From Flavonifractor sp. An100 (GTDB lineage Bacteria; Bacillota; Clostridia; Oscillospirales; Oscillospiraceae): a stretch of DNA of 64,000 bases. The notes beneath the pieces were generated by a model that saw nothing but the letters and a program-made list of their open reading frames with translations, was not told the DNA's origin and did not search any database. How positions within the stretch are numbered: position 1 is the stretch's first letter; every line of letters begins with the position of its first letter. Made by a program: the position numbers and the translations under genes. Below, piece by piece: positions 25,995 through 33,129 of the stretch. The DNA is taken from NCBI RefSeq assembly GCF_002161175.1, contig NZ_NFMA01000008.1, positions 47,032-111,031 of the forward strand. Direction: 5' to 3'.

Positions 25995-26111
25995 ATGGCG
26001 GTAGTCTATGCCACTCTGATCGTCAAGGGCCTGAAGACTCTTGACCAGGTTCCCGGCCTCATCAAGACTCAGGTCGAGGAGATCCTCGTCGCCCTGGAGG
26101 TTGAGGTGTAA
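25995..26111 (+). CDS. CD1375-like small phage protein, copy 2
   Basis: 38 aa starting MAVVYATLIVKGLKTLDQVP, with GGGAGGTG upstream. It is clearly related to the 41-aa protein at 25816, so the two arose by duplication. Both precede the lysis genes. Confidence 0.68.
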   Translation: MAVVYATLIVKGLKTLDQVPGLIKTQVEEILVALEVEV

Positions 26112-26126
26112 GCGATGCCCAAACCG

Positions 26127-26153
26127 GCGGCCCCCTTCTTGGGGGGCCGCCAA
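26127..26153 (+). other. GC-rich hairpin before the lysis genes
   Basis: About ten base pairs (GGCGGCCCCC and its complement) with a short loop, followed by AAATCTTC. There is no clear T-run, so it may stabilise the RNA or be a weak terminator. Confidence 0.4.
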
Positions 26154-26170
26154 ATCTTCAGGAGGAAACG

Positions 26171-26524
26171 ATGCAGGAGATTACTATCAGCTTTGGGGAT
26201 GCTGTCGTTGCCTTTATCGCTGCGATGGGCGTTCCGAGCGCCATCATGGGTCTAATTGTCTGGCGGCTGAAAAGCCGTATCGAAGGCAAGGAGAAGGACC
26301 AGGAGGAAAGGAACAGCGGTCAGCAAGAGCTGATACTGCTCCTCATTCAAAGCACCAGGGCTTCGATTGCGCTTGGCGAGGCAACAGCGAAAGCTGTGCA
26401 GCGAATTCCAGATGCGCATTGCAACGGTGATATGCGCAGCGCCATTGAGTACGCCACCGGTGTGAAACACAAGCAAAAGGAATTTCTGGACAAGTTGGGC
26501 GTAAAGGCCCTTCTTGACGAATGA
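26171..26524 (+). CDS. Membrane-anchored lysis-region protein (XhlA/holin-accessory-like)
   Basis: 117 aa. One membrane segment at residues 7-29 (DAVVAFIAAMGVPSAIMGLI) is followed by a charged coiled coil and a basic C-terminus. It is followed by a holin and an amidase, so a holin-associated role is likely. CAGGAGG precedes the start. Confidence 0.55.
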   Translation: MQEITISFGDAVVAFIAAMGVPSAIMGLIVWRLKSRIEGKEKDQEERNSGQQELILLLIQSTRASIALGEATAKAVQRIPDAHCNGDMRSAIEYATGVKHKQKEFLDKLGVKALLDE

Positions 26525-26535
26525 GAGGAGATACC

Positions 26536-26829
26536 ATGGAAATTGCGACTATCATTGCTGTCATCGGCGTCCTCGTGGCGCTGACAAACATCATTGTGGA
26601 GGTTGCAAAGAAGGCAACCTGGGATAAGCTGCCGACCAATATCCTGGCGCTTCTGGTGGCCATCGCCTTGACGCTGGCCTCCGGATTCGCCTACTGTCAG
26701 ATCAAGGCGGTTCCCATCACCTGGTACATCGTCGTGGCCTTTGTGGTGGCCGGCTTCATGGTGGCGTACGCCGCCATGTTCGGATTCGATAAGCTCAAGG
26801 AAGTTATGAATTGGGGTGACAAGGAATGA
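26536..26829 (+). CDS. Phage holin
   Basis: 97 aa from ATG 26536 with AGAGGAG upstream. Three hydrophobic segments (about residues 4-22, 35-54 and 61-84) and a charged C-terminus fit class I holins. It would open the membrane for the endolysin encoded two genes later. Its stop overlaps the next start. Confidence 0.7.
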   Translation: MEIATIIAVIGVLVALTNIIVEVAKKATWDKLPTNILALLVAIALTLASGFAYCQIKAVPITWYIVVAFVVAGFMVAYAAMFGFDKLKEVMNWGDKE

Positions 26830-27098
26830 GAAACATCATCCCGGAAAACGGGTATCTGGTCTATGCGGACACCCATGAGCGGGTAGTCTTCTATGAGTGC
26901 GACCCGTCCAAGAATACCGAGTGTTCCAAGACCATGTGCCGGGCTGAGCAGGAAGAAGACGAGGGCTCCTTCGGCTTCTGCGCAAAGACCACGGAGCCGA
27001 AGTTCCGCAAGGAGGGCGGCCGTTCCTGGTATGCGGTACAGAAGACCCCGGAGGACGGGGAGCCCTATTGGGGACGGGAATACATCGAGGGGGTGTGA
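26826..27098 (+). CDS. Cys-containing hypothetical phage protein
   Basis: 90 aa beginning MRNIIPENGYLVYADTHERV. Several Cys residues (ECDPSKNTECSKTMC, GFCAK) suggest a small metal-binding or disulfide domain. It lies between holin and endolysin with an ATGA overlap upstream. I do not recognise the family. Confidence 0.5.
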   Translation: MRNIIPENGYLVYADTHERVVFYECDPSKNTECSKTMCRAEQEEDEGSFGFCAKTTEPKFRKEGGRSWYAVQKTPEDGEPYWGREYIEGV

Positions 27099-27100
27099 CC

Positions 27101-27952
27101 ATGACGGTTCAGGAATGTATCTCCTATGTGGAGAGCCACATGGAGGTCCGCTACGCAACTCAGAACGGAGCATACAGAGCCGGCAGGACCATCTCCAACC
27201 ACCAGGGCTGCGTGAACCACTCCGTAGGCTGCGCACAACCCAAGGCGGACGTCTTCTTCAGCTCCATGAACAAGACCAGCGCACAGTGGGGCGTGAACGC
27301 AATTCTCGGAGACTTCCATACTGGAGAGGGCCGAATCCTGGTGACGCTGGACCTGAAGGCACGCCCCTGTGGCTGCGGGGCCGGAAGCAGAGGCTCGTGG
27401 AACAACACCAAAATCCAGTGGGAGGTATGTGAGCCCGCCGGGCACACCTACGCCGGCGGCACCATGATCGCCTACGATGTGGAGAAGAACCAGGGGTACT
27501 TCGACCGTATGTGGAAGATGCTGGTGGCGTGGAATGTGTACTGTGCCGTTAAGCTGGGCTACCCGGTGTCCGGCATCAGCGACCATGCGGAGTCCTACCG
27601 GGCGGGCTATGGCTCCAATCACAGCGACATGGGACAGTGGCTCCCGAAGCACGGCAAAAGCATGGACGCCCTCCGGGCAGAAGTGCAGGCAATCTTAGAA
27701 AATGAGGAGGACGAAGAAGACATGGTACGCTACAACAAGCTCAGCGACATTCCCGAGAGCTGCAATTTCCGAAACATTGTGGACGACCTGATGACAGCCG
27801 GTATCATCGCCGGTGATGGCTCTGACCCGGACGGCAACGACGATGTAATCGACCTGTCCCATGACATGGTGCGGATGCTGATTTTCAACTACCGTGCTGG
27901 TGTCTACGATGAAAAGATCGAAGCGGCCGGCATCAAGCCTCAGCGATACTGA
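27101..27952 (+). CDS. N-acetylmuramoyl-L-alanine amidase (endolysin)
   Basis: 283 aa from ATG 27101. The N-terminal 210 or so residues resemble the amidase/PGRP fold: SNHQGCVNHSVGCAQPKADV, WGVNAILGDFHTGEGRIL, and GISDHAESYRAGYGSNHSDM then WLPKHGKSMDALRAEV with candidate zinc His residues. The C-terminal part is a separate small acidic domain, perhaps wall-binding. It hydrolyses peptidoglycan at the end of the lytic cycle. The catalytic set is not fully resolved by eye. Confidence 0.75.
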   Translation: MTVQECISYVESHMEVRYATQNGAYRAGRTISNHQGCVNHSVGCAQPKADVFFSSMNKTSAQWGVNAILGDFHTGEGRILVTLDLKARPCGCGAGSRGSWNNTKIQWEVCEPAGHTYAGGTMIAYDVEKNQGYFDRMWKMLVAWNVYCAVKLGYPVSGISDHAESYRAGYGSNHSDMGQWLPKHGKSMDALRAEVQAILENEEDEEDMVRYNKLSDIPESCNFRNIVDDLMTAGIIAGDGSDPDGNDDVIDLSHDMVRMLIFNYRAGVYDEKIEAAGIKPQRY

Positions 27953-28371
27953 TGAGCAAGAAGAAGCGCCAGCTCCTGCTGATGGTCGCTTTGTCCGTGG
28001 TCGGGGTCCTGGCGCTGAGTGCCAGCGTCCTCTACATACTCCGGCACTTCGGCCTGGAGGCCGTGCTCATCCTGGTCGTGTCCGGCACGGGCGCCGGGTG
28101 GGGCTGGGTGATCCGCTGGCTCTGGAAGTCCAAGAGAATCACAGTGTCCCACATCCTGGTTATCTGGATGGTGTGGACCGGAACGATCCTCGGAGGCGCT
28201 TCCTACTACCTGGCCCACCGTGGCAGCTCGGCTGACCTCGAAACTCTGTCCAGGTATGTCATGGTCGAGGTCGTCGCCGGAGTCGGAGGCTACTTCGTCA
28301 AATCTGGCGTCGAAAACGTGGCCCGCAAAATCTCCAGCTCGACTACGGACAACACAAAACGAGACTTATGA
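27952..28371 (+). CDS. Small multi-pass membrane protein of the lysis region
   Basis: 139 aa with a Lys-rich start (MSKKKRQ), hydrophobic segments at about 8-30, 36-52, 66-82 and 100-116, and a Ser/Thr/Asn-rich tail. ATGA overlap with the amidase gene and a terminator right after suggest it ends the late operon. It could be an accessory holin or a lysogenic conversion protein; no family is recognised. Confidence 0.5.
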   Translation: MSKKKRQLLLMVALSVVGVLALSASVLYILRHFGLEAVLILVVSGTGAGWGWVIRWLWKSKRITVSHILVIWMVWTGTILGGASYYLAHRGSSADLETLSRYVMVEVVAGVGGYFVKSGVENVARKISSSTTDNTKRDL

Positions 28372-28373
28372 CA

Positions 28374-28423
28374 AGACCCCCTCCCGGGCCGCTACAAGCG
28401 GTACTGTGAGGGGGTCTTTTTCG
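28374..28423 (+). terminator. Terminator at the end of the late operon
   Basis: AGACCCCCTC (28374-28383) pairs with GAGGGGGTCT (28408-28417), followed by a T-rich tract. Convergent leftward genes begin beyond it. Confidence 0.85.
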
Positions 28424-28481
28424 TTTTCCGGGAAGAAACGCCAGAGCGCCCAGGATGGCGCTTTTGCCACGAGGCGGGCGT

Positions 28482-28820
28482 CTACACTCCCGCGCCATCT
28501 TCCTGCCGTTGCAACTCATTTACGGGGCCGTGCGGGGCGTTTCCGGGCGGCTCCATGATGTCCACCGCCACGACCGAAACCAGCCGGTCGCGCTCGGCAC
28601 CCATATTCAGCATGGAGCCGACCCGGTAATAGGCGCGGATGTCCTCGTCGGTGCCGTGAATTCTGGTGGTGATAGTGTCCCCGTCGGCCAGGTGGACGAC
28701 CACGACCTTCTCGGTGCATTGCTCCAGATGGGCACAGAATTCCTCGTAGCCCATTTCGCCCCGGGCCCTCATGGCGTTGCTGACAGCCTGGAGCTCGGCG
28801 GGAGTCCAGTCTCTACTCAC
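28482..28820 (-). CDS. Accessory prophage protein, unknown
   Basis: 112 aa from GTG 28820, which overlaps the end of the next upstream gene (stop 28813-28815). Read as VSRDWTPAELQAVSNAMRAR, with a beta-rich middle (TEKVVVVHLADGDTITTRIH). It is the last gene of a leftward set of small accessory genes, controlled from about 31.0 kb. It carries the sixth GTTGCAAC palindrome (28508-28515), here in a different frame. No family recognised. Confidence 0.55.
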   Translation of the reverse strand: MSRDWTPAELQAVSNAMRARGEMGYEEFCAHLEQCTEKVVVVHLADGDTITTRIHGTDEDIRAYYRVGSMLNMGAERDRLVSVVAVDIMEPPGNAPHGPVNELQRQEDGAGV

Positions 28821-29088
28821 CGTCCGCCACCACCCATCCCGCTTCCAACAGGTCGTCGAATCCATTGCAGACATCTTCCAGCAGGAGCCGGACGTCCTGG
28901 TCGACGATGACACTGGCGGCCTCGTCACCGTATTCGTCGTGCTCCAGCAGGAAGCAGTGGACCCGGTAGGTCTTCGGTTCTCCGTTGACGTCCGGGGTGA
29001 GAGCGTACCAGCCATCATCAATGACGTGCCAGGTGCCGTAGTGGCCCTCGACCCGGATGTGCTCGCTGTCTCTGGTGATCATGTGCAT
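28813..29088 (-). CDS. Accessory prophage protein (LPD28-like)
   Basis: 91 aa, MHMITRDSEHIRVEGHYGTW, with AGGAGG upstream. A mid-region CFLLEHDEYGDEAASVIVDQ, then GFDDLLEAGWV, resembles small proteins and polyvalent-protein modules of Clostridia mobile elements (LPD28 type). This is a loose impression; function unknown. Confidence 0.5.
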   Translation of the reverse strand: MHMITRDSEHIRVEGHYGTWHVIDDGWYALTPDVNGEPKTYRVHCFLLEHDEYGDEAASVIVDQDVRLLLEDVCNGFDDLLEAGWVVADGE

Positions 29089-29111
29089 ACCTCCTGTTCG
29101 ATAGACGGGGA

Positions 29112-29564
29112 TTACCAGGTGTCCCGGCAGGGGATGAACTCGACCTCTACCTCCGGCGGGAGCGGGTCGCAGGGCTCCCCGTCAAATTCGTTGTCCTGCT
29201 TCGTGCAGATGCTCGGCGCCCGGTCGGCCCGGGGGTCGGTGTCGACATAGTACTTCCCGCCGCATTCATAGACAGGGCGGCTCCAGCTGTCGCGGCCGAC
29301 GAAGGCAAGCTGCAGGGGCATCCCCCAGCGGGGCGGATACTTCATGATTGCCCAGACCTCCAGCGGGGCCTGGAAGCCCCCGGGCATATCCTCGAAGGCC
29401 TCCAGCGTCCCACAGTCATCGCACACCTGGACGTTGACACGCCGGCTCATGGCGTTCCGCGCCGGCTCCTCGTCCATGACGTCGCGGCCGCACCGGGGGC
29501 AGGGGTAGTGCCACTCGTGCTGGCGCTTGGCAAAGGCTTCGATCAGCTCCTTGGCAGTACTCAC
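29112..29564 (-). CDS. Zinc-ribbon-like accessory prophage protein
   Basis: 150 aa read from GTG 29564, chosen because AGGTGA lies just upstream; the frame is open further but not plausible. CPRCG ... CDDCG (residues about 22-60) form a zinc ribbon. A region APLEVWAIMKYPPRWGMPLQ follows. It belongs to the leftward accessory cluster. Function unknown. Confidence 0.55.
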   Translation of the reverse strand: MSTAKELIEAFAKRQHEWHYPCPRCGRDVMDEEPARNAMSRRVNVQVCDDCGTLEAFEDMPGGFQAPLEVWAIMKYPPRWGMPLQLAFVGRDSWSRPVYECGGKYYVDTDPRADRAPSICTKQDNEFDGEPCDPLPPEVEVEFIPCRDTW

Positions 29565-29574
29565 TGAAGTCACC

Positions 29575-29784
29575 TCACTTTCTGTCGTGGATCTCCTGGA
29601 GCTCGTCGATGGTAGCCATGTCGACCTCCAGGCCGTCAATCATTTCCTGACACTTTCGGGCCAGCGTCTTTGCGCCGGCATGGGCCCCGGCCCCCTCCAG
29701 GGCCTTTTCCTGCATTCCGCGATACTCGTCGATCTTCGCCTGGATTCCTGCTCGGGCGTACATCAAGATTTTCAGATAGGTCAT
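29575..29784 (-). CDS. Small helical prophage protein
   Basis: 69 aa, largely alpha-helical by composition (KILMYARAGIQAKIDEYRGM and LARKCQEMIDGLEVDMATID). It sits in the leftward accessory block with short spacers on both sides and a GGGGGTG ribosome binding site. No family recognised. Confidence 0.5.
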   Translation of the reverse strand: MTYLKILMYARAGIQAKIDEYRGMQEKALEGAGAHAGAKTLARKCQEMIDGLEVDMATIDELQEIHDRK

Positions 29785-29801
29785 TATCCGGCACCCCCTT
29801 C

Positions 29802-30179
29802 TCAGGCCGCCGGGGTGGCGGCCTGGGGCTCCTTGGAGGCCTGCTCGGTCTTGGCCTTGACGGGCTTCTTGGCCGTGGGCTTCTTCGCGGCCTGCTTCTT
29901 GGGCGCGGGGGCCGGGGCGGTGCCGGCCTCGATAGCCTCGATCTCGTCCAGCTTCTTCACGATCCGGCGGGCCTTCTGGAGCTCGCCACGCACTGCCTTC
30001 AGCTCGGCCTCCTTGTCGGCGATGGTCTTGCCCAGGGCCTCGAAGGACACCAGCGCGTCGGAGCCGGTGATGGACTGGGCCAGCTTCTTGAGGCCCCGGA
30101 GCTTCCGCAGGTCAGCGCACAGGCCCTCGGCGGCGGTCAGCTTTTCATTGATGGTGTTCATGTACTCGGTCTTAGTCAT
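29802..30179 (-). CDS. Coiled-coil protein with a Lys/Ala/Pro-rich tail
   Basis: 125 aa. Residues 1-85 form a coiled coil (FEALGKTIADKEAELKAVRG), and residues 90-125 are a histone-H1-like tail (PKKQAAKKPTAKKPVKAKTE). Such tails often bind nucleic acid. It is well expressed by the look of its AGAAAGGAAAT ribosome binding site. A DNA-binding or nucleoid role is an inference. Confidence 0.55.
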   Translation of the reverse strand: MTKTEYMNTINEKLTAAEGLCADLRKLRGLKKLAQSITGSDALVSFEALGKTIADKEAELKAVRGELQKARRIVKKLDEIEAIEAGTAPAPAPKKQAAKKPTAKKPVKAKTEQASKEPQAATPAA

Positions 30180-30228
30180 AGCGATTTCCTTTCTCCCCGT
30201 ATGCCCGGTAGGTCAGGCGATTGTGTTG

Positions 30229-30420
30229 TTAGACCTCAGAAATGATGTAATCTCTTCTCATGCAAGAGATAGTGGCTCTGGCCACGCTGGCTGCCTCTTC
30301 TGCCTGCTCGCGCCCCTGAAGCTCTTTTTTGGTTTTGCCGACCGGCACCAAACTAAGCAGGCGCTCAATCTCTTTCTCCAGATCGTCCAGGTCGCTCAAG
30401 TATGCCTCTTTGCTCGTCAT
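30229..30420 (-). CDS. Small helical prophage protein
   Basis: 63 aa, MTSKEAYLSDLDDLEKEIER, charged and helical, then a Cys-containing C-terminus. It overlaps the upstream gene by four bases (ATGA), so the two are coupled. Unknown function. Confidence 0.5.
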   Translation of the reverse strand: MTSKEAYLSDLDDLEKEIERLLSLVPVGKTKKELQGREQAEEAASVARATISCMRRDYIISEV

Positions 30421-30686
30421 AGCGCCTCGCCCTCCTTGCTTACGACTGCCGCCCCGTCACAGGCCTTTATGGGAAGCCTGCCCGCCCAGTGCCCGCCGGT
30501 AGAGTAATCCCATTCGATGGTCCCGTCTTCGCACATGGTGATGGTGTGAGCCTCCAAGGTCCAGCCATCCTTGACACGCTTCATGATGTAGCATCCAGGC
30601 TCCCGGATCGCCTCACAAAGATAATCACTGCCATTCCGATTGCGGTAGACCGCGCCAACGGTAAGGGCGAAATTTCTCCAGCTCAT
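30417..30686 (-). CDS. Small prophage protein, unknown
   Basis: 89 aa from ATG 30686 with GAAAGGATTTGTGT upstream; the longer frame is rejected as an antisense extension. MSWRNFALTVGAVYRNRNGS and TITMCEDGTIEWDYSTGGHW suggest a small beta fold. Function unknown. Confidence 0.5.
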   Translation of the reverse strand: MSWRNFALTVGAVYRNRNGSDYLCEAIREPGCYIMKRVKDGWTLEAHTITMCEDGTIEWDYSTGGHWAGRLPIKACDGAAVVSKEGEAL

Positions 30687-30732
30687 ACACAAATCCTTTC
30701 TGCCCTCGTGACCTCCGGGGCGGGCGGTATGG

Positions 30733-30963
30733 TTACTTGCGGCGGAACTCTTCGGGGTCCTGCGCGTCCAGCTGGGCAGTAAACTCGGAACGGATGCGCT
30801 CCCACATGGCCAGCGATGACTTTGCAATCTGTCTGCGATCCTCCGTTGTCTCGGGGTCTGCGATTTCCCTCCGGAAGTCGAGCACCACACAGGTCAATGC
30901 CTGCCTTACTCGGAACATATCGCTACGGCTCATGGTGACGGTTCTCATTTCCTGATTCAGCAT
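30733..30963 (-). CDS. Small prophage protein, first gene of the leftward accessory operon
   Basis: 76 aa from ATG 30963 (GGAGGAGACGAAA upstream). MLNQEMRTVTMSRSDMFRVR, then a helical, charged remainder. It is the first gene after the leftward promoter at 31026-31054, with the other small genes behind it in the same direction. Confidence 0.55.
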   Translation of the reverse strand: MLNQEMRTVTMSRSDMFRVRQALTCVVLDFRREIADPETTEDRRQIAKSSLAMWERIRSEFTAQLDAQDPEEFRRK

Positions 30964-31025
30964 TTTCGTCTCCTCCATCTTTTATATCGTTTTCTTAGTT
31001 CATTGTTTCGTGTTCCTGTGAGCAT

Positions 31026-31054
31026 ACAATACACCATTCCTCTCGTCTTGTCAA
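31026..31054 (-). promoter_or_regulatory. Leftward sigma-A promoter of the accessory genes
   Basis: On the minus strand TTGACA (31054-31049), 17 bases, TATTGT (31031-31026). It drives the small-gene block 30963 to 28482. Confidence 0.75.
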
Positions 31055-31066
31055 CACTTATTTTCG

Positions 31067-31080
31067 TTTTTCTTGAAAAA
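31067..31080. promoter_or_regulatory. Possible operator between divergent promoters
   Basis: TTTTTCTTGAAAAA, a short palindrome between the two divergent -35 elements. A lysogeny regulator binding here could control both directions. Confidence 0.35.
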
Positions 31081-31084
31081 AGTT

Positions 31085-31113
31085 TTGACAAAGCGAAACT
31101 TGCGTGTTATAGT
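31085..31113 (+). promoter_or_regulatory. Rightward sigma-A promoter of the xre genes
   Basis: TTGACA (31085-31090), 17 bases, TATAGT (31108-31113). The start site would fall at about 31120, right at the ribosome binding site of the first regulator, giving a very short leader. Confidence 0.75.
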
Positions 31114-31135
31114 ATTCTCGAAGGAGGTGAGCCCT

Positions 31136-31339
31136 GTGGTGTCCTACAAACCGCTATGGCATACACTGATTGACCGGGACATGAAAAAGATGGAGCTGGT
31201 GGAGAAGGTCGGAATGAGCCGGGCCACGCTGAGCAAGCTGAACAACGATCAATATGTTTCGCTGGAAGTGCTGGACAGAATATGCGAAGTATTAGAGTGC
31301 CCCATTCAAGATGTTGTAAAAATAGAGAACGGAGAGTAA
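31136..31339 (+). CDS. Xre-family regulator (Cro/CI type)
   Basis: About 67 aa from GTG 31136 or 31139, with AAGGAGGTGA at 31121-31130. A single HTH domain: LIDRDMKKMELVEKVGMSRA then TLSKLNNDQYVSLEVLDRIC, and IQDVVKI at the end. Such single-domain proteins are common in prophages and ICEs. It is preceded by its own strong promoter and faces the leftward accessory operon. Confidence 0.8.
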   Translation: MVSYKPLWHTLIDRDMKKMELVEKVGMSRATLSKLNNDQYVSLEVLDRICEVLECPIQDVVKIENGE

Positions 31340-31344
31340 TTGCG

Positions 31345-31620
31345 ATGTATGAAGATATTCTTGACCGCGGAATTAAGCGCACCATCATATCGTTTGATCC
31401 GTTCCTAAAGCGGGATGACGTGAAGGGCCTGACCGACGCACAGGTGGGCAGGCGCTTCGGTTTGGAGACCTCTACGGTAAAAGCAATGCGTCTGCACCAG
31501 GACGTCCCCTTTGATACCATCCAGAAGATTTGCCATGCACTCGGCTGCCAGCCAGGCGATGTCTTAAATGCAACAGAGGTCTGGACTATACCGCCTACAA
31601 AAAAAGACCCGGACGATTGA
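31345..31620 (+). CDS. Second Xre-like HTH protein
   Basis: 91 aa from ATG 31345, five bases after the first regulator. The HTH part reads LTDAQVGRRFGLETSTVKAM then QKICHALGCQPGDVLNATEV, as in the Cro/CI fold. The pair is co-transcribed and may act together on the divergent promoters. The C-terminal 12 or so residues are Pro/Lys/Asp-rich. Confidence 0.7.
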   Translation: MYEDILDRGIKRTIISFDPFLKRDDVKGLTDAQVGRRFGLETSTVKAMRLHQDVPFDTIQKICHALGCQPGDVLNATEVWTIPPTKKDPDD

Positions 31621-31621
31621 C
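31591..31621 (-). terminator. Terminator of the leftward Xre gene
   Basis: Read on the minus strand, a CCCGG...CCGGG hairpin is followed by TCTTTTTTT. It lies inside the 3' end of the convergent rightward gene. The stem is short. Confidence 0.5.
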
Positions 31622-31643
31622 GCCCGGGCCCCTGTGGAGCGGC

Positions 31644-31904
31644 TTACTTCTTGCTATGTATCGGCGCACCTGTGCGGCTCTTTGTCCGCGGCTCGCTGTT
31701 CGGCTCCCGCACAATGAGGTCGGAGACTTCGCAGCCAAGCGCCTCACATATCAGGTCTATGTGCTCCAGCTTCACCCGCTCCGCGAGTTCATGGTACAGC
31801 TCATTGATGGTCGATGGGCGAATACCTGTCATCCGAGCGAGATCCGCTTGCGTCCACCTCCGCTCGCCAAGCCGGGTGGACAGTAAAATCCTAATCATAG
31901 CCAA
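31644..31904 (-). CDS. Third Xre-family regulator
   Basis: 86 aa. HTH: RRWTQADLARMTGIRPSTIN, then LEHIDLICEALGCEVSDLIV, and a basic C-terminal tail rich in Ser, Lys and Arg. It is the gene nearest the ssrA end of the prophage and is transcribed leftward towards the other two regulators. The intergenic stretch upstream has half-sites GTGAGA and TCACGAAA that may be its operators. Confidence 0.75.
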   Translation of the reverse strand: MAMIRILLSTRLGERRWTQADLARMTGIRPSTINELYHELAERVKLEHIDLICEALGCEVSDLIVREPNSEPRTKSRTGAPIHSKK

Positions 31905-32130
31905 GCTCTTTTACGTGAGATTCTAACAAGGATTTTAAGATCCCGCTGGATTTTGTGAGAAAATCACGAAATACGTTAGAGCATTGGCATAAAGCAAAAA
32001 GAGGCCGCTACACAGGGAATGCCCTGCATAGCGGCCTCTTTTCTCATTTCTCCGCACATAGCGGACAGACCAAGACGAACACTCCGCCGACTGCATAGAT
32101 CGTCGGCGTGGTGTTCGTCTGGCTCTCTTT
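31905..32130. other. Prophage right border region
   Basis: 226 bases without a gene. It holds operator-like TTTTGTGAGAAAATCACGAAA (31953-31973), a bidirectional terminator (31997-32042), and a long hairpin with arms 32073-32091 and 32102-32120 (17 of 19 paired) followed by CTCTCTTTT, which ends at the ssrA 3' end. No integrase is present on this side; it would have to lie beyond the left edge of the window. Confidence 0.6.
31997..32042. terminator. Bidirectional terminator
   Basis: Perfect 14-bp arms AAAAGAGGCCGCTA (31997-32010) and complement (32029-32042) around a nested CAGGG/CCCTG hairpin, with A-run and T-run on the two sides. Confidence 0.85.
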
Positions 32131-32498
32131 TGGTGGAGGCGGGGAGAGTTGAACTCCCGTCCGAAAACGCATCCACAGGAACTTCTCCGGGCGCAGACGG
32201 TTATTGTGGGAGTCTCGCTCTCCCTGTTCCCCTCCCCTCAGGCAAGCCGTCACGCCCGAGGGTCAGGTGAGCTTCATTGTTCATGGCCGGCGCAAAGCTT
32301 TGCCGGCGCACGTGCACCACTAAACGACGCCTGATCCCGGCTCGTGGTCCTTCCGGGTCAGACGGCCGCCTTTAATTAGGCAGCGTAAGCGTATTCGTTG
32401 TTGTTCTTTAATTTATAAAGAATGCCCGTTTTAAGGTGGCCAGGCGCCACCGCCCGCTATTCCTGCTTCAACATCCCCGTCGAAACCGGTACGCCCCC
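32131..32498 (-). ncRNA. ssrA: tmRNA (ribosome rescue)
   Basis: On the minus strand the RNA starts GGGGGCGTACCGGTTTCGAC and ends GCCTCCACCA; the 5' GGGGGCG pairs with 3' CGCCTCC to form the acceptor stem, and CCA is encoded. The 3' part has a T-loop-like GTTCAACTC. The tag frame near 32385 reads AAC AAC AAC GAA TAC GCT TAC GCT GCC TAA, giving a tag that ends NNNEYAYAA; the resume codon just upstream is uncertain. Its partner smpB is encoded two genes away. The prophage lies immediately 3' of this gene. Confidence 0.93.
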
Positions 32499-32567
32499 AT
32501 ATGGGAAACGATCCATGCCCCTCTCTTCTTCCTAAAATTAGGGAGAAGAGAGGAAGCAATGGTTCAA

Positions 32568-33089
32568 TTAGACTTTCTCAGGCTCGGGATACTCTACACC
32601 GAAGGTGTCCACCGTGACCTTCTTCATCTTCTGCTCCTGACGGGGCCGATCATTCCAGTCAGTCTTGGTGGAGACGATGGCGTCAGCCACCTCCATCCCT
32701 TCAATGACCTTGCCGAAGGCAGCATATTGTCCGTCCAGGTGGGGAGCCTTCTCCACCATGATGAAGAACTGGCTGCCTGCGGAATTGGGGCTCATGGCTC
32801 GGGCCATGGACAAAACGCCCCGGTCGTGGGCCAGATTGTTTGTAAACCCGTTCTGAGTGAACTCACCCTTGATGGAATAGCCCGGACCGCCCATGCCGCT
32901 GCCCTGGGGGCAGCCGCCCTGGATCATGAAGCCGGGGATACAGCGGTGGAAGATCAGGCCGTCGTAGAAGCCCTTCTGAATGAGGCTGATGAAGTTATTG
33001 ACGCTGTTGGGGGCGACGTCCGGATAGAGCTCGGCGCGCATCACGCCGCCGTCTTCCATCTCAATGGTGACAATAGGGTTCTGAGCCAT
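32568..33089 (-). CDS. ppiB: Peptidyl-prolyl cis-trans isomerase, cyclophilin type
   Basis: 173 aa from ATG 33089, preferred over 33098 because the AAAGGA ribosome binding site has the right spacing. Cyclophilin signature: FYDGLIFHRCIPGFMIQGGC then GSGMGGPGYSIKGEF, and GSQFFIMVEKAPHLDGQYAA with the conserved Arg, Phe, Met, Gln and His residues. Cytoplasmic, no signal peptide. It speeds proline isomerisation during protein folding. It lies between ssrA and smpB on the same strand. Confidence 0.93.
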   Translation of the reverse strand: MAQNPIVTIEMEDGGVMRAELYPDVAPNSVNNFISLIQKGFYDGLIFHRCIPGFMIQGGCPQGSGMGGPGYSIKGEFTQNGFTNNLAHDRGVLSMARAMSPNSAGSQFFIMVEKAPHLDGQYAAFGKVIEGMEVADAIVSTKTDWNDRPRQEQKMKKVTVDTFGVEYPEPEKV

Positions 33090-33129
33090 GGGAATCATCC
33101 TTTCTTTTCTCTGGGGTGGGAAAGTGGTT

